15,549 bases of DNA from Rodentolepis nana (GCA_900617975.1 UZAE01001054.1:1-15549); one strand, 5' to 3'; counted from the stretch's first letter, positions 1-9,139 are shown. The notes: generated by a model not told the origin, from the letters alone. Numbers and translations: made by a program.

Positions 1-1050
1 GGGGGTTGTGGTGGTATCAATCATTTGGCGCACATTGCAATGAGGACGAACAGAGATAAACGAAAAGCCCATTAATGAAATTTAAATTTTTCCTACGTCA
101 TTGGCAGTTAGGCAAAATGAAAGTTAAAAAATGTAACCATGCGTGGTCTAGACAGATACTGAGTGATTGTTTCAGTTGGCCGAGCAAATATGCATTTTAA
201 ATGCACTTTTGTTACTAGAGGGGCTATATAAAAACGCCCTTTATTAGTTATTCCATTTAAATCCCAATTCGTGATTCATGATTTTATTACTAGACAGTTA
301 CTGCAAGCATTCATTATTGAGAATTTGATGAGTCTATACGCAGTTGTTTAATTTAAGATGCGAAGAGTCTACTTAATGGTATCGAAATAGATTCAAAATG
401 TGAAAAATAGAGTTGAATGAAAGCGTGATATAAAAATCAATGAGAATCACTGTACAATGTGGGTGACAGCTAAATAATAATGAAATAAATTCATAAAGGT
501 CTCCATGTTCACCAGAAGAACTCTGCTGAACTATGCATGATCTACTCCGAAATTCAAAACTATTTTAACATTATAATCACGTACTAGTGAAGCACGAGAG
601 ACCGGAAAATCCTTCAAATATTACCTATTATTGCCACTTTTGAAATTGATTGAATTTGTATAGCACGGTATTATTCCATTGATTAAAACTAATAAAGCGT
701 GCATATTTAATCTGTGGTTTGTTTAAACCAACTGACGATCCTAGCGCTTTGAAGGTAGGTGAGATGCAAATACAAAAATTGTAAAATTATACAATTCCAG
801 AATCATGATTTCGTCATGGCAACAAGCTTATTTAAATAAGAATATGAAGTGGACAGTTAAAAAATGCACAAAAACTTGTATTCATAAAAAGATCTTTACC
901 AAGAAATTTTGAGTCGAACGCACCCTAGTACTGCAAACCCTAACTATTTGGCTCTCAATTACAACTTGGAATAGAAAAGTTCTCTCTTTTTAAAACATTG
1001 GCTATAAACTATCACTCAATTCGTCCTCATCCATTGGAACATTAAAAAGG
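1..1050. other. Non-coding stretch
   Basis: Apart from the TATA/palindrome element at 191-235, this AT-rich kilobase shows no convincing exon on either strand. Open frames are short and have neither raised GC nor paired splice signals. Confidence 0.5.
191..235 (+). promoter_or_regulatory. TATA-box promoter with upstream palindrome
   Basis: A near-consensus TATA box, CTATATAAAAAC, lies at 224-235. About 20 bases upstream is a perfect inverted repeat, TGCATTT-T-AAATGCA (191-205), whose half sites resemble POU/octamer sites. Initiation would be expected near 255-260. No convincing coding frame follows: the first ATG (278) opens only 16 codons. The promoter may serve a gene whose coding exons lie behind an intron, a non-coding RNA, or nothing. 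The motifs are seen directly; promoter activity is inferred. Confidence 0.4.
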
Positions 1051-1073
1051 CATTCATTCCGCTTGCACGATTT

Positions 1074-1079
1074 TTTATT
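1074..1079 (-). terminator. Poly(A) signal AATAAA for the 1218-1546 gene
   Basis: The minus strand reads GAAATAAAAAAT here, an exact AATAAA about 140 nt past the TGA stop at 1220-1218. The spacing suits a short 3' UTR. Confidence 0.45.
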
Positions 1080-1217
1080 TCACGTGTCCCGTGATTGTCA
1101 TGCAAACCATTAATCTATTTTCTATATTGAAATGAATGCAGTGCTTTTTATACTTAAATTCCTAAGCCCTGTAGTACACCCTAACAACTTAAACAATTAG
1201 TTTTTTAAATAATTACG

Positions 1218-1546
1218 TCACACAAGCATTTCCTCACAACTTCCTTCAGCACAATTAGTGAATTGAAACGGACGTCCCACCCTCTTTTTAAACGATAGAG
1301 TGCAAATATTGATAGCCAACTCGAAAATTCGCATATAAACCTTCTTGTTTATATCAACTGGAGTATGGCGCCTAACTTTTACTTGGAGCCAGAATGAGAA
1401 ATCGATACTCGTTTCAGACTTCCGTGGACAGGTTTCTGTCACGTACAATATCCTGTAGCCCTCACCTCCACATCTGAAAAGCAATTAAAAACAAAATCCA
1501 GACTTAACGGTTTACATATAAAAGCCCAATCTTACTGTACGAACAT
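1218..1546 (-). CDS. Two-exon gene for an unrecognised 88-aa cysteine-containing protein
   Basis: Model: complement of 1536-1546 joined to 1218-1473. The main exon is open for 85 codons, is clearly richer in GC than its flanks, and is preceded by a strong acceptor (TTGCTTTTCAG, AG at 1475-1474). A donor ACA|GTAAGA at 1535 gives a 62-nt intron, and the split codon (CA|A) keeps the frame. The product has five cysteines (residues 5, 19, 61, 78, 83), a run of alternating hydrophobic and charged residues at 30-65 that looks strand-like, and no membrane helix. I do not recognise the family. The start is uncertain: ATG at 1546 has a weak context (C at -3) and leaves no signal peptide. The upstream exon may instead begin at the AAACAG acceptor 25 nt earlier and join a further 5' exon I could not find. 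AATAAA follows at 1079. Confidence 0.45.
1474..1535 (-). other. Candidate 62-nt intron
   Basis: It begins GTAAGATTGG and ends TTAATTGCTTTTCAG on the minus strand. The size and signals are typical of short animal introns, and its removal joins two open segments in frame. Confidence 0.5.
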
Positions 1547-2145
1547 ACGAATATATGGATATCCACGAGGGCTGTTTAATATTTAGAAATGAAGATGGAA
1601 AAACGGAAATTATAATGAAACGTATATGAGTGCTGGTACCTTACTAATATCAAGGAGAAGACTTAAGCTTAGGTGTCACCAACGCAGTTTAAGGAGAATT
1701 CGACTAGCTGTCCTCCCTTCAAGCTTCAACGTGAGTAATTCGAGAGTAGCTTTTCTCTTCTGATTTTTAAAAAAACGTATTAATTGATTATTTAGTGTAT
1801 AAACGAATTTTCTCAGCAAGTTGAGTCGATTTCAAGACATGCAATGTTCATAATTCCAGTAAAATAATCTTACGTTAACTAGCGCAAAAGAAATTGTTAA
1901 AGGTTTTTAACTTGATTTATGAATTTCAAATGAGCTTGTGAAATAACGGCCTTGTCGTCTTTCCAAGTTATATGCTCAGTGGAAAAGGAGAGATGTTATA
2001 GGTCATTCAACAGCTAAAGAACCGAATGATGGCTCCAGCTTATTTAATTTCAACTTCATAAAAGTAGACTTATTTCACAAAATGACATGAATTTAAACTG
2101 CACATATGATAATTCCAAAACATTGACAGTTAAAATTTGACAAAT

Positions 2146-2290
2146 ATTTATTTCAAATTGCGGGCTTTATAATACTTACCATTTGCCCTTTAGCTGACTT
2201 CGGGCTTCACAGAGGGAAGGAGGAACATCAAAGTTGGCTTCACAGAGGGAAGGAGGAACATCAAAGTGAGAAAAAAGTGAAGAGGGGGGA
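2146..2290. repeat. Purine-rich dispersed repeat module, copy 1, with internal 33-bp duplication
   Basis: The core runs CCCTTTAGCTGACTTCGGGC and continues purine-rich. A 33-bp unit starting GGCTTCACAGAGGG is present twice, at 2203-2235 and 2236-2268, identical except for the last base. The same core occurs once at 15468-15525. Similarity to that copy continues leftward to about 2146 but is much weaker than in the core, with small gaps. GA-rich low-complexity sequence follows to about 2370. Several frames are open through the duplication on both strands because 33 is a multiple of three, so open reading here is not evidence of a gene. Confidence 0.75.
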
Positions 2291-2399
2291 CAGAGGAGTG
2301 ATTCAAATATGTAAAAGAGTCAGACAGACACAGAGGCAGAGAAAAGGCAGGATAAGTATGGTGGAAGTGATCGAATAAGACATACAGTGGGATCATGGT

Positions 2400-2461
2400 A
2401 GTTTGAAGTCAGAAGTCGACTGCCAGTTTAAGTTTGAAGTCAGAAGTCGACTGCCAGTTAA
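2400..2461. repeat. Two-copy 31-bp tandem repeat
   Basis: The unit beginning AGTTTGAAGTCAGAAGTCGA occupies 2400-2430 and is repeated at 2431-2461, differing only in its penultimate base. It lies between the purine-rich module and a candidate first exon. The near identity suggests a recent duplication. Confidence 0.85.
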
Positions 2462-2477
2462 TAGACTTTTTTGCCGT

Positions 2478-4336
2478 ATGAGAATACGTTGCTCAGGATG
2501 CACCACGTGGAGGTAAGTCTATCGCACACCCAATATGGCAAATATAAAATGCTTCGAAGATAAGATCAATTAAACCGAAATTTGATTCAGTGGTTGCCGG
2601 TGGAACTAATCAACTGTCTTGGTTAATCAATTTCCGACTGTGTTGGTTGTTCTCATATATCTACACCCTCAGTCCTCCAGATACGGGCTGCTTTAGTCAA
2701 AATATCCTAGACTTGAGAGTTTGGCCAATTTTGTATTTGAAATATCTTAAAATAGAGGATATAGAGAAAACGAGCTTCTTCAACTCTCCAGTGCAGTGAT
2801 AGCAAGCTTAATGTTAGGCTCATATCAGGGTTATATCGAGTTTTAGCAAAATTTCTGATACCCTCTCGGTTTATTCGCAGTTTACTTAATCATATCCACT
2901 GAAGTCGATAATTCGGTGCAAACGAGACTTCAGTCAGCTGGCGTAATCATTCCATTTATTCAGCCTTTGGCAGAATTTCGGACGAATGAAGATTTGTTTG
3001 ATTTCATTTGTTTTTTAATCTTAATTGTTGATACAATTTTGAGCATTCATAAACGTGTATACCGCATTATTGTAGTTCTCTATCTTCCTAATATGCTTAT
3101 TCAGTTGATCTTTAAATTTGCTATATTGCGTCATTTTTTAATAGTGGTTAAAAGTACAAAAGTTTCTGGCTTATTTAACCATGTAACATTGGCAAAAAAG
3201 TGGTTTGTTGTAGTTAAAATTCAGTTATCTAAACTAAAGACTTATAGGATTTCCTAGGGTCATTCTTTGAGCATTTCTGTGTGAAAGTTGTTTTAGGCTT
3301 TAGCGCTTACTTTAACTGAGAGTCATCACATCGTTATGCCACCCGCATGACGGAATCGCAGCTTCTGGATATCGATTATCAATTTTCAATATCCTCTCTC
3401 TTGACTACTGTTTATTTTGCCAGTGGACTCACACTTTCGGTAACTTGAAGACTCGTGGTTCAAATTCTCAGCCTTCACCAACTCTTTCGATCTTTGTCAT
3501 ATTTTTTATCAGATTTACCTCTTTTTTGTTTCCCTTCCTTGAAAGGCATGGTTTTGCCAATTACTGAATTGATATATAGGGAAAAGTACAAGTATTTTAA
3601 TTTGATCAGAGAAGTCATATTTGAAAAATCTTGAATTTACGTCACTGAATATTATAGAACTGGAAGTTGCGAGTTTATTATAGATATTAATTAAATTAGG
3701 ACTGGATTGATGATTTGCAAAAAAATTAAAATCTGTTCCAGAGACGTGACAATCAGCAAGGCTTCAGTGTTTCCAATTTCCAAGCGGTTTGTACCATAAG
3801 ATAGTAAGGTCGCATATAATTCATTTCCAAAATTAAAGAAACAAAACTCCCACGCTCCATTGACCAAATTTACCCTTGGCTACCCCACATCATACCCTTA
3901 TTATCGCTTGTCCAACCAGTTAAGCAAAATTAAATTCAGTAATTTTTCACTGAAATAACTTGCAAGGAAATTTGTATCAATGAATTGCTTGAAAACATTT
4001 AGTTAGCCGCTCATTTTGAATTTTTTATTTATGCGAAGCTATTGACTACCCAGCCAACTGTCACACCAGCCATATGCATGTTAATAAAACGAAGTTATTG
4101 TGCATCGTATCTAATCTCATCAATAAAGATAAATATTCTTTTGTCTCTTCTCTCTCGACGACGATTTTTGACTTATTCCTGTAATTGCATAAAAATTTCC
4201 TAGAGCACTCCATTCTTATGAGACACAGTCACTGCAATCTATTAAATCCTTGGGATCCTGTGAAGAGGTCATTTGGAAAGCATTCTACCAAGAACTTAAA
4301 GAAGGAGGAATTACCAGGTACAGAATGAATAGATAA
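2478..4336 (+). CDS. Tentative two-exon gene, 55-aa unrecognised protein
   Basis: Model: 2478-2512 joined to 4204-4336. Exon 1 starts at ATG 2478 and ends ACGTGGAG|GTAAGT, an ideal donor, leaving two bases (AG). Exon 2 follows acceptor TTTCCTAG (AG at 4202-4203) and begins with one base, so AG|A makes an Arg codon and the phases agree. The exon 2 frame looks protein-like, with acidic and aromatic residues (around EEVIWKAFYQEL at 32-43). The short N-terminus has a CxxC pair (Cys5, Cys8). Reading through a possible donor at 4318 (CCAG|GTACAG) gives stop TAA at 4334-4336. If that donor is used, exon 2 is exactly 38 codons, symmetric in phase, and the protein continues elsewhere, for example behind the acceptor at about 4505. 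Poly(A) signal AATAAA lies at 4527. The family is not recognised. Chance open frames remain possible. Confidence 0.35.
3258..4203. other. Non-coding, likely intron of the 2478-4336 model
   Basis: AT-rich with no exon I can support. It contains the tRNA-like segment at 3414-3470. If the two-exon model is right, this is part of its 1.7-kb intron. Confidence 0.35.
3414..3470 (+). repeat. Degenerate tRNA-like (SINE-like) segment
   Basis: An A-box-like TTTGCCAGTGG (around 3415-3425) is followed about 40 bases later by a B-box-like GGTTCAAATTC (3457-3467), the spacing of an RNA polymerase III internal promoter. A T-arm stem does not pair and no clean cloverleaf folds, so this is not a working tRNA gene. 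A decayed tRNA-derived retroposon is the likeliest reading. It could be chance. Confidence 0.25.
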
Positions 4337-4526
4337 AGTCAAAGTTTATTTATTTTACTTTCCACCCAACTTTGGGCCATTGATCTCATGGCTCAATTAT
4401 TAATGCATTATAATATGATTATAAGTAGCCAATAGAAAATGATGAGGAGAAAGAGGTTGTGTGCTTGTTACTGCCAAATGCTTTTCCAATCCAATGCCGT
4501 ATCTTAGTACTTGTGATTGTCCCCCT

Positions 4527-4532
4527 AATAAA
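4527..4532 (+). terminator. Candidate poly(A) signal AATAAA
   Basis: Exact AATAAA, about 190 nt past the read-through stop of the 2478-4336 model. It could equally be chance in AT-rich DNA. Confidence 0.3.
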
Positions 4533-4737
4533 AACGCTGGCTACTAAAAAGGACTGCCTACACCAGAGTCACTTGGTAGACACGATATTGACACCCCTAT
4601 CTCATCTGCCAAGCATACCCATTTATGATTGAACCATTTTTACTACTCATATCAAATAATCTGAAAATAAAAGTGAAAATAAAATTTAAGTAATTACTCC
4701 AATAAAATTAATTCTGATTTGCTTTTACTATCTATAG

Positions 4738-4913
4738 AATGGATTCGAATTAATCGTTGAAATTTGGGACCGATAAATCATGAATGGAAACGAAGTGCAC
4801 ATTGTGAAACCAAAGAAATCAACTATATGACTGCCATCCAGTCGAGTTTCCATCCATGCTGTCCCCAATACTCTCAAACAATTGAGACGCCATGCACGAT
4901 GAAATCATCTTAA
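4738..4913 (+). other. Possible decayed coding island
   Basis: A good acceptor (GCTTTTACTATCTATAG, AG at 4736-4737) precedes a segment with higher GC than its surroundings. The frame directly after it is open only 12 codons. Another frame is open from 4761 to the TAA at 4911, 50 codons. No single frame carries the whole island, which suits a decayed exon or transposon fragment better than a working gene. Confidence 0.2.
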
Positions 4914-5250
4914 GATTGAAGAATGAACGTCTCTTGCTTAAGTGAAATGAAAATAATGGAATTAATAGTGCGATTATTTTGTTAAATTTTTGCAATACTC
5001 GCCGTAGAGAATATTATATTTCTGAGTTCTACAAAATTAAAATAGTATTAAATATTATTATGTCAACTTAAACACAAAAACCATACGAAGGTTTGGAAGC
5101 CATTGATCGATCTCTCGCAACTAGACGACTTCAAATTAAAAGTGAAAAACGAGATTTGTTAGTTGTCAGTAGCTGCGAAAACTAGACCCACTTGTATTGA
5201 AAGCTAAGCACAAAACGATTGTTTTTAAAAAATGAAAGGCTCTTTTATGA

Positions 5251-5367
5251 CAGGGAAGTCTTGGCTTAAAGACCGAAATTTCGCCGTTTGCCACTTTCTC
5301 TCTCCCCTCGGTAAATGTCATATTGGAAGCGACATTCTATCTTAGATGCAACTTTTTGTTTAAATAG
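5251..5367 (+). other. GC-raised island with a 38-codon open frame
   Basis: Bases about 5255-5335 are clearly richer in GC than the flanks, with a pyrimidine tract CTTTCTCTCTCCCCTCG followed by GGTAAATG. A frame without ATG is open from CAG 5251 to TAG 5365. It could be an exon remnant, a repeat fragment or a promoter-like element; no splice acceptor pairs with it. Confidence 0.15.
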
Positions 5368-5369
5368 AC

Positions 5370-6185
5370 TGAGAATTAATTCTGTATAACTGTTAAGAAA
5401 ATAACACAGTTAACGAAAGGATAAACTAAACAGTCGCTATCAGTTTTGGAGAGAAGATATTTTCAATTTGATTCTTTCTACGTTTGGGGTAGTAGAATTC
5501 TCGTGTATTGTGGGTGAAGAAAACAGCCACTTCTAACGTGAAATGGAAATTTTAGATGAATTTAGCTGTTCTCAACTAATCTACACTTTTCAATATTATT
5601 TCTGTGATTCTACTAACGCAATTTAAATCGATTCCGAAGAATACCATTAAACAAATTACTTATCAAATAATTAATCAGTTACTTCCAGTCGACATAACTA
5701 ACCATACTGAAATGTACCAATTAAAAATGTGTTTAAAATCTAAACTACTTGCACCAAATATCAAAATTAATATTCGCGGTTCATAAATAATAGATGGAAA
5801 AATTGTTTAGATTAGACGTCTTACAAAAATCCCACATATTGCAACGCTTTTTCCTTAACGAAGACTCCAAGAGCGTTTCTGATTGGCAGACCTCAATGGC
5901 ACATATTATGTAAGTTTCGCTAAGTTTTTCTCCAAATTTCACAAGTCGATTCATGATTTAAAGGCTCGATTAACAAACTTTAGGTGTGATAAACAATGAA
6001 ACCGGAAAGATTCATTAAAAAGATTGCATTCCGGTTTGAGCGCCAGTGAGACAGTCGAGGCCTAAACAAAAATAGCGTCATTAATTTTATTCGTAAAAGT
6101 CCATGGAAGAATTATTTACTGCGTATGACCCAGAAATCAAGAGGAGAATTCGACATAAAGATTTTACGAAACCTACACAATTGAG
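5370..6185. other. Non-coding stretch
   Basis: AT-rich. A 60-codon frame starting at GTG 5604 has no initiation codon, no raised GC and no splice signals, so it is not called. AATAAA on the minus strand at 6091-6086 could be a distal poly(A) site for the 6695-6955 gene. Confidence 0.4.
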
Positions 6186-6188
6186 ATT

Positions 6189-6194
6189 TTTATT
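6189..6194 (-). terminator. Candidate poly(A) signal for the 6695-6955 gene
   Basis: Minus-strand AATAAA about 330 nt into the proposed second, non-coding exon that begins at 6526. A further AATAAA lies at 6091-6086. Which one is used cannot be told from sequence. Confidence 0.3.
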
Positions 6195-6526
6195 GACAAG
6201 TTGTAAGGCAGAATTCGTAACTACTACAATATGCGCGTTGTAAAACAAAGTTGGAGAGGAAAAACGTGGAACAAAGAGATGGGGAGAAAAGAAAGAAGAA
6301 AGAGTTGGAATTGTTTGACCAGCACATCAAGAGCATACTGAGCATTATAAAGTTTTATAGCCGTCGCGGTGGATCTAGTTTCATTCTAAAATTAAAAAGA
6401 ATACAGAAGATTAGAAACATTGTGAAAGTTAATTGTTAAACTATTAATCAAATAGTTCAAATAACCTATGCAGCTTATTCTATGGTAAGAGTCATTAGCC
6501 TAATTGACCAAATTAATTGTTTTAAA

Positions 6527-6619
6527 CTGTTAGCGAACGCAAAATTCGTCAACTAAATTCTCAGCCGAAAACACGTGAGGAAAAATATCGATTTTTAGGG
6601 AGCGATTAATAAAACTTAC
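6527..6619 (-). other. 3'-UTR intron of gene A (93 nt)
   Basis: The donor CTG|GTAAGT starts at 6619, 75 nt past the stop, and the acceptor TTTTGCGTTCGCTAACAG ends at 6527. The paralogues have a donor at the stop itself. Here the same position reads TAAATCGATT instead of TAAATCGTAAGT, so this paralogue seems to use a replacement donor further downstream. At 75 nt the stop-to-junction distance exceeds the roughly 50-55 nt usually tolerated by exon-junction-dependent nonsense-mediated decay where that pathway operates. Confidence 0.5.
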
Positions 6620-6694
6620 CAGTTAAACAGACAAACCAAGTACAGTCATGCACGCAGATAGACAAACAGGCATTAGTCATCATGGGAAATCGAT

Positions 6695-6955
6695 TTAATG
6701 GGACGTAGTAAGAGTATGGCGCTTTCTTCGCTTCTCTAAGGCTTTTGTGATGGCCATTACGGTGGACGTAAAAGTTCCCAAAATGCCAAATGTAATTAAG
6801 AGGGCCAATCCAGCATGTATCCCAGCATTAAAACTGGAGGTGTCATAGAAAATATACTTGTCCTTATTAGCCATACCCTCCTCAAGGGTAATGGCAGAGA
6901 TCATATGAGTTAGAGCAATAATGAGGAGACAGATAGATGGAAGAATGTACGACAT
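6695..6955 (-). CDS. Small single-pass membrane protein, paralogue A (86 aa)
   Basis: Starts at ATG 6955-6953 (A at -3); the frame extends five codons further up but has no other ATG. Residues 1-21 form a hydrophobic signal peptide ending M-I-S-A. Residues 22-47 are a short polar segment with TLEE at 23-26 and SSFN at 40-43, then His47-Ala-Gly. Residues 48-70 are one hydrophobic helix. The tail has a basic cluster KRRKRH at 75-80, which predicts a type I topology with the C-terminus in the cytoplasm. There is no cysteine outside the signal peptide. It is homologous to the products at 8753-9001 and 13817-14065 on the same strand, with matching segment order and the T-[LM]-[EQ]-E and S-x-F-N-x3-H pattern. 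The coding region is one exon, and an intron follows in the 3' UTR. A cluster of CCAAT elements lies 105-146 bases upstream of the ATG. Function unknown; a secreted-route or plasma-membrane protein is inferred from topology only. Confidence 0.85.
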   Translation of the reverse strand: MSYILPSICLLIIALTHMISAITLEEGMANKDKYIFYDTSSFNAGIHAGLALLITFGILGTFTSTVMAITKALEKRRKRHTLTTSH

Positions 6956-7059
6956 TATTAACGCACACACAGATCGAGTGACTGCGAGATTATGCTACCC
7001 TAGCAACTACTAGTCTGTATTTAGGGTGCGACGGACAAGAAAAGCAATGCGATGATCCT

Positions 7060-7101
7060 ATTGGTCAGGGTACCATTTTGATTGGCTCAAGGATAGCCAA
7101 T
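7060..7101 (-). promoter_or_regulatory. CCAAT-cluster promoter module of gene A
   Basis: Three CCAAT/ATTGG elements at 7060-7064, 7081-7085 and 7097-7101. The middle one lies in ATTTTGATTGG (7075-7085, plus-strand reading), followed four bases later by AGGATAG. The same 11-mer, followed one base later by AGGATAG, lies upstream of gene C (14169-14179). A TAAATA-like element on the minus strand near 7020 lies about 55 bases downstream of the middle CCAAT. A second TATA-like site is at 7202-7210. The sharing is seen directly; regulatory function is inferred. Confidence 0.5.
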
Positions 7102-7261
7102 CACGTAAGTTAAATGGCAAAATATCTCGCATGCCTACCTTGCTATTTGGCTAGCTGTGGCTATTTTGGTGCTGTGTGACGACTCACTTAGAAATGCTTC
7201 TTATAAATAGGTAGCCTGTTTTTATGCAGTACTGCAATGCCAATATTTCAAATAATGGGAT

Positions 7262-8255
7262 AGATGCTGGATTATATCAAGTTAAATATATTTAAAAAAT
7301 ATAAATGATGAAGTAAACATAAATATGGAGTGATTTGTGAACAATGTACATAAGTTATAAAGGTGCGATATACAATCTTTGCAGAATCAATGGTAAAATA
7401 CTAATTTATATAAAACGGAAGGTAGATTAAGTCCAATAGGAATTTTGGTGAATAGTTAGAATTGCAAATTCTGTTCACTTTGAACGTCAAAAGTCACTAT
7501 TTGAACAAAGACAAAAAGGCTACTTTAATAAATAAGTAGCACAAAAACAATATTTCAAGGAAATTGTGAAATACATTTTTAATTATATATCAGTTGGAAA
7601 TCGTTGGCATCATGCAAATTTATTTTTATTAATTAAGGCCAATTATTAATCGAAAATTTTACATTGAACCTACGCTATGATTAAATCTTAAAATTACAAA
7701 CCATTAATTTCTACGCCCGGTCACTTTTATGAATAAACATAAATTTTCGGAATTTAGATTAATAAAGTTATATAAGAAAAAATGAAGTTAAATATTCATT
7801 TTAAAAAGATTAATTATCAAAAAGCATTGGAAGGGAAGGTAATACAAACGCTATCCACACTTAAATGCTTCATTCGTTTCGTGATGGGTATAAATGACGG
7901 TGTTACATATATGCTTATCTTTGAGGACAGAGACTTGCTAATGTAAAATAAATGCTTTCATATAGTTTGATCGTCTATTCTATCAAACATTTCAAGATAT
8001 CGATGTTCAACACTTCTTGACTCGTTTGGTCATAAAGTTTAAAAGTCAATTTAGTTTCTGTTCCAGGAGAATTTAGACATCTTAAAATCTGGACAAATAT
8101 TTGAGCATAAAAGAACTAGTTTCTCAATTCGTGATTAACATGGTGGGAAATATTTCCTCCCATTTGAGTAGAAATATTATTGACTAATTATGGAAGAACG
8201 TTTCCAAAGTCAAGAGACTATCAAGAAATAGTAAAGTTTCCACAAAGCTTTGATG
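7262..8255. other. Non-coding intergenic stretch between genes A and B
   Basis: Very AT-rich, with no open frame of note on either strand and no recognisable repeat. Confidence 0.5.
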
Positions 8256-8261
8256 TTTATT
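8256..8261 (-). terminator. Candidate poly(A) signal for gene B
   Basis: Minus-strand AATAAA about 410 nt into the proposed non-coding exon 2 that starts at 8669. Weaker variants such as AATAAT occur nearer, so the true end is uncertain. Confidence 0.25.
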
Positions 8262-8669
8262 GAAGTAATGCAGTAGATTCTGTTTTATATATGTTCCATT
8301 GAATCCGTTATTTGATTAAGGCAAGATAATAGTGACAACTAAACTGAAATGGAGTAAATAATTAACTAGATAGATATCAGCCAAGTGTTCTTTAAATTCA
8401 TCTTTGAAACTGGCTTCAGAATTAATTGGGGGTATTTTTGGCAATTACCCAAAGTTGAAACAAAAGAACAACAAAAGAACAAAAAAATCAGCAAAGTCTG
8501 GATCACTGAAATGATTCACTGGAAATATTAACATTATTTCATTTAAACAAATCATGATGTCTAAATAAGAAAACGAATGATAAAATTGAATTGACCTGTA
8601 ATCAATTCGAGTTAGAAGTGAACTGAAATTAAGTATAAAATTGAGGTAATCGATAAAGAATGAAGATTA

Positions 8670-8749
8670 CTAAAACTGTGGTAGGATCAATCAAAACTCT
8701 AGCAAACATATAATATTCAAGCAAACCAGAAATCTTTCATCAGACTTAC
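8670..8749 (-). other. 3'-UTR intron of gene B (80 nt)
   Basis: The stop and donor read TAA-ATC|GTAAGT, so the intron begins three bases past the stop at 8749. The acceptor CCACAGTTTTAG ends at 8670; an alternative CACAG ends at 8676. The donor position relative to the stop matches gene C. With a junction this close, exon-junction-dependent decay would not be triggered. Confidence 0.55.
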
Positions 8750-8752
8750 GAT

Positions 8753-9001
8753 TTAGGTTCTTTCCCTCCTGCCTACCCACCCCAGTCGAATGAGTTGGTT
8801 AATGACAATAGAAGGCATAGTTGTCAGCGATGTGAGTAAACCAAATACAACTATACAAGCCATTGCTGCGTGTAATCCCTTATTGAAACTTGCCTGATGG
8901 TATTTAACTAGATTCGGATCGCCTAATTTGATAGCTTCTTGTAGAGTGAGTGCAGTTGTTGCTGTAACTAACGCATTACAAAAGAGAATGAAACTGATCA
9001 T
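8753..9001 (-). CDS. Small single-pass membrane protein, paralogue B (82 aa)
   Basis: The start is placed at ATG 9001-8999, which has A at -3 and begins directly with a signal peptide (residues 1-17, ending TTA). The frame is open further up to ATG 9073, adding 24 polar residues before the hydrophobic stretch. That longer form would spoil the signal peptide and has T at -3, so it is less likely. Residues 18-44 are the outside segment with TLQE (19-22), SFN (38-40) and His44-Ala-Ala. Residues 45-70 are the membrane helix, with one Cys (49) and Pro63 inside. The tail ends with a basic GRRER (77-81). Among the three paralogues, A and B look closest. A GATAAAAG TATA-like site on the minus strand (9043-9036) suits a very short 5' UTR. 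The gene sits about 2 kb upstream of A in the same orientation. Function unknown. Confidence 0.85.
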   Translation of the reverse strand: MISFILFCNALVTATTALTLQEAIKLGDPNLVKYHQASFNKGLHAAMACIVVFGLLTSLTTMPSIVINQLIRLGWVGRRERT

Positions 9002-9139
9002 AGTTAGGCAGAGATCACACCTCTCGTTGTGTTTACTTTTATCAGATGCTTTAAGGTCTAGGTTGAAGTGCATTAAAGTAGCGAATGAGCGAAGTTCTTC
9101 ACAAAGTCAGTCTTCATTCACTTATCCTAAATAACTTGC

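Noticed and set aside
2190..2396. Minus-strand 68-codon frame with ATG and a GTAAGT donor soon after the stop.
   Set aside because: It is the antisense of the purine-rich repeat module; the frame stays open because the 33-bp duplication is a multiple of three. The other module copy lacks the donor.
2856..3257. Longest open frame in the window (about 133 codons, plus strand), preceded by an acceptor-like TTTATTCGCAG.
   Set aside because: It has no ATG start, the second half is as AT-rich as intergenic DNA and is a hydrophobic low-complexity string, and no donor or phase-matching partner was found. One such frame is expected by chance in 15 kb at this base composition.
5604..5786. 60-codon plus-strand frame.
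   Set aside because: Non-ATG start, no raised GC, no splice signals or homology to the other genes.
6251..6439. 62-codon plus-strand frame rich in Lys/Glu.
   Set aside because: Starts at TTG, lies antisense to the proposed 3' UTR of gene A, and its composition reflects a purine-rich run.
8459..8487. Short A-rich direct repeat (ACAAAAGAAC).
   Set aside because: Simple low-complexity sequence of two units; no sign of function.
9002..9073. N-terminal extension of gene B from ATG 9073.
   Set aside because: It adds 24 polar residues ahead of the signal peptide, has a poor start context, and has no counterpart in A or C.
8928..9134. 68-codon plus-strand frame across gene B.
   Set aside because: Antisense shadow of the gene B coding exon; that exon is supported by its paralogues.
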